A DNA stretch of 64,000 bases, from contig NZ_PGTC01000018.1 of assembly GCF_002786295.1 (NCBI RefSeq), forward strand, positions 248,001 through 312,000, written 5' to 3'. The notes beneath the pieces were generated by a model, which was given only the letters and a program-made list of their open reading frames with translations, was not told where the DNA came from and ran no database searches. The position numbers and the translations under genes were made by a program. The stretch is from Pseudooceanicola marinus (lineage in GTDB: Bacteria > Pseudomonadota > Alphaproteobacteria > Rhodobacterales > Rhodobacteraceae). This document shows positions 62,099 to 64,000 of this stretch, piece by piece; positions within the stretch are counted from its first letter, which is position 1; each line of letters starts with the position of its first letter.

Positions 62099-64000
62099 TC
62101 AGCGATCTTCCAGCAGCGGCGTGATGCGGCGCACGGCGGCGCGGCGGTTGGCGCGTTCTGCGTCCTGGGTGGCCACCTTCAGGTCGCTTTCGCCGTAGCC
62201 CTGAACGATCATGTTCTCGGGCGGCACGTCGAAATACTCCGTCAGGGCCAGGGCCAGGCTTTCAGCGCGGCGGTCCGACAGGGCCAGATTGTAGCTGGCA
62301 CGGCCCACGGCATCGGTGTGCCCTTCGACCAGGAAGACTTCACCGGGGTTTTCCTCGATCATGTCGGCCATCAGCTGCCCCAGCTCGGCCAGGTCGCGGG
62401 CCTCATCGGGGCGGATCACGGCGCTGCCGGTCTCGAAGTTGACGTTCTCCACGGCGATCTCCGGCACCAGGTTGCGCACCGCGCGGATGTCACGGACCTG
62501 GCCGAGCGAGAAGCTGCGGTCGACATCGGGACGGTAGGACGCCAGGGCGCGTTCCAGTTCATCGGAGTTGCGTTCGTCGAAGGTGAACTCGCGGCGCGGC
62601 GCCTGCGGCAGGTCCTCGACCTCGACCCGCTCGAACTGGCGGGTGTCATCGAAGAGCTGCACCTCCTGGCCGTTGGGCAGGACGCGGGTCCGGCGCAGCA
62701 CCGTGCCGTCGGCGGCGCGGATGGTCACCACGCGGCTGCCATCATCGCGGGTCACCGTCGTCCGGGTTGAGCCGTCGTTGAAGGTCTCGGTGCGCACATC
62801 GTTGCCCGGCTGACGCAGCAGGGTGTCATCGTCCTTCAGCACGACGTAGCGGCCGTCACGCTCGACCACGACGCGGTCACCCGAGTTGGAGACCACTTCG
62901 TCGCCGTTGTTCATAATGCGACCGACCGCATAGGCGCCGAGCCCCACGGCGGCTGCGGTGCCCAAGGCCCGCAGCAGCTCGTCTTTGTCATCGTCGTCGT
63001 CATCGTCCTCGCGGGCGCGGGTTTCCTCGCGGGCCGCCGGGGCGGTGTCGTTGACGCTGTTGTCGAACTCCTCATCGGAGGACCGGCTGTTCTCCTCGGT
63101 CACCTCCTGCTCCTCGACGTTCTCGGCCTCGGCATCGGCCTGGGCCGCGGCGGCCTGAGAGCGTTCTTCCTGGCGCTCGGCCTGCTGGCGGGCCTGCAGG
63201 CGCTCCAGCTCGCGCTGCTCTTCCTCGGTCAGCGGCGTGTCCTCGGCAGAACGTTCCTCGGTCTCTGCGTCGGCGGTGGCGGAGTCGCCCTGCTCCCCCT
63301 GAAGGGCCTCACGCAGACGTTCCTCGTCGGTCGCCTCTGCATCGTCAGTGGCTTCCGGCTCAGCAGCTTCGGCCTCGGCCTGCGGCTGTTCGGTCGGCGC
63401 CTGCTCTCCGGCCTCGGCCGCGTCACCTTCGCTCTGCTCCCCCCGGAGGGCTTCGCGCAGACGTTCCTCGTCGGTCGCTTCGGCGCCGTCAGTGGCTTCC
63501 GGCTCAGCGGCTTCAGCCTCGGCCTGCGGCTGTTCGGCCGGCGCCTGCTCTACGGCCTCGGCGGCGTCACCTTCGCTCTGCTCCCCCCGGAGGGCTTCGC
63601 GCAGACGTTCCTCGTCGGTCGCTTCGGCGCCGTCAGTGGCTTCCGGCTCAGCGGCTTCAGCCTCGGCCTGCGGCTGTTCGGCCGGCGCCTGCTCTACGGC
63701 CTCGGCGGCGTCACCTTCGCTCTGCTCCCCCCGGAGGGCTTCGCGCAGACGTTCCTCGTCGGTCGCTTCGGCGCCGTCAGTGGCTTCCGGCTCAGCGGCT
63801 TCGGCCTCAGCCTGCGGCTGTTCGGTCGGTGCCTGCTCTACGGCTTCGGCGGCGTCGCCTTCGCTCTGTTCCCCCTCAAGGGCCTCGCGCAGCCGATCGC
63901 GGTCTGTGCTTTCCTGGGCTTCAGGCTCCGGCTGCGTCTCACGGGCCTGCAGTTCAGACTCGGCCTCGGCAGCCGGCGCCTGTTCCTCTGCCGGGGCGTC
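62099..64000 (-). CDS. OmpA-family protein with acidic N-terminal tandem repeats (5' end outside window)
   Basis: 633 residues visible; the frame is open to the right edge, so the true start and any signal peptide are not seen. A shorter frame from GTG 63103 exists but is inside the same continuous frame. N-terminal visible part: Ala/Glu/Gln-rich 48-residue tandem repeats (see repeat entry), coiled-coil-like EEEQRELERLQARQQAERQEERSQAAAAQ, then EDDDDDDDKDEL, a short hydrophobic stretch AAAVGLGAYAVGRIM, a beta-rich segment, and a C-terminal OmpA domain (VNFETGSAVIRPDEARDLAEL, EGHTDAVGRASYNLALSDRRAESL, VQGYGESDL) that binds peptidoglycan. Confidence 0.88.
   Translation of the reverse strand, partial: DAPAEEQAPAAEAESELQARETQPEPEAQESTDRDRLREALEGEQSEGDAAEAVEQAPTEQPQAEAEAAEPEATDGAEATDEERLREALRGEQSEGDAAEAVEQAPAEQPQAEAEAAEPEATDGAEATDEERLREALRGEQSEGDAAEAVEQAPAEQPQAEAEAAEPEATDGAEATDEERLREALRGEQSEGDAAEAGEQAPTEQPQAEAEAAEPEATDDAEATDEERLREALQGEQGDSATADAETEERSAEDTPLTEEEQRELERLQARQQAERQEERSQAAAAQADAEAENVEEQEVTEENSRSSDEEFDNSVNDTAPAAREETRAREDDDDDDDKDELLRALGTAAAVGLGAYAVGRIMNNGDEVVSNSGDRVVVERDGRYVVLKDDDTLLRQPGNDVRTETFNDGSTRTTVTRDDGSRVVTIRAADGTVLRRTRVLPNGQEVQLFDDTRQFERVEVEDLPQAPRREFTFDERNSDELERALASYRPDVDRSFSLGQVRDIRAVRNLVPEIAVENVNFETGSAVIRPDEARDLAELGQLMADMIEENPGEVFLVEGHTDAVGRASYNLALSDRRAESLALALTEYFDVPPENMIVQGYGESDLKVATQDAERANRRAAVRRITPLLEDR
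63280..63950 (-). repeat. 144-bp tandem repeats encoding a 48-residue unit
   Basis: The marker CAGACG/CAGCCG recurs at 63314, 63458, 63602, 63746 and 63890, an exact 144-base period. The encoded unit is Ala/Glu/Gln-rich and ends TDEERLREALRGE. Two central units are nearly identical in DNA, the outer ones diverged. The array keeps frame with the OmpA domain. Confidence 0.92.

Noticed and set aside
63280-63950. CRISPR array
   Set aside because: Period is 144 bases, a multiple of three, in frame with the OmpA protein and with no variable spacers.

Overview
The window is a 64 kb stretch of GC-rich chromosome from an alphaproteobacterium, almost certainly Rhodobacterales (Roseobacter/Paracoccus-like). 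The evidence is the combination of strong GC at third codon positions, a Na+-translocating NADH:quinone oxidoreductase (nqr) operon, DUF2849-cysI-cysH-DUF934-fpr sulfur-assimilation order, a dctBD-dctPQM TRAP system, DUF1127 and TfoX-N small proteins, and CCCCCGGAGTATTT-type intergenic repeats. Most genes are ordinary chromosomal genes. One accessory-looking stretch (about 26.5-35.2 kb) ends in mobile-element debris next to a tRNA-Val gene.

Layout. 0-1.3 kb: 5' part of a GH13 sucrose-phosphorylase-like gene (cut by the window edge). 1.9-7.6 kb: envelope/polysaccharide-acylation module (CxxC/Sel1 repeat exported protein, two SGNH hydrolases, an AlgI-type MBOAT acyltransferase, a small membrane protein). 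7.6-8.9 kb: YegD-like Hsp70. 8.9-15.9 kb: nqrABCDEF-apbE-nqrM-CBS operon on the minus strand, with a divergent pentaheme cytochrome c at 16.1-17.3 kb. The NqrB here appears to lack the loop carrying the covalent FMN. 17.3-23.7 kb: a winged-helix/alpha-beta hydrolase fusion, a STAS protein, a DUF1127 protein, an AcoR-like regulator with its aldehyde dehydrogenase, and a decayed cupin gene. 23.8-26.3 kb: phosphoesterase and a PepSY / cytochrome b561 / membrane-LuxR operon.

26.5-34.4 kb: a five-gene minus-strand operon of two paralogous secreted proteins of unknown function, a MORN-repeat protein, DUF805 and a small membrane protein, divergent from a DUF2207 membrane protein with a poly-Gly tail. 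This is the best candidate for an undescribed system. It is followed by a 180-bp MITE made from an IS5-family transposase, an integrase remnant lacking its tyrosine, and tRNA-Val(CAC). 35.2-44.2 kb: HU-like protein, lon, tgt, two Fe-S maturation genes, regulators, TfoX-N and tpiA. 44.5-51.2 kb: dctBD-dctPQM, whose DctD has lost the GAFTGA loop and the Walker A lysine, with two palindromic operator candidates upstream of dctP.

51.3-59.1 kb: a cytochrome P450, an Lrp regulator, the assimilatory sulfate/sulfite reduction operon, fpr and infC (probable ATA start). 59.4-61.9 kb: a CoxS-type 2Fe-2S subunit without its large subunit, a molybdopterin-binding protein and XdhC. 62.1 kb to the end: an OmpA-family protein whose acidic N-terminal region holds 48-residue tandem repeats and runs off the window. 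All identifications are by reading motifs by eye; no database search was run.
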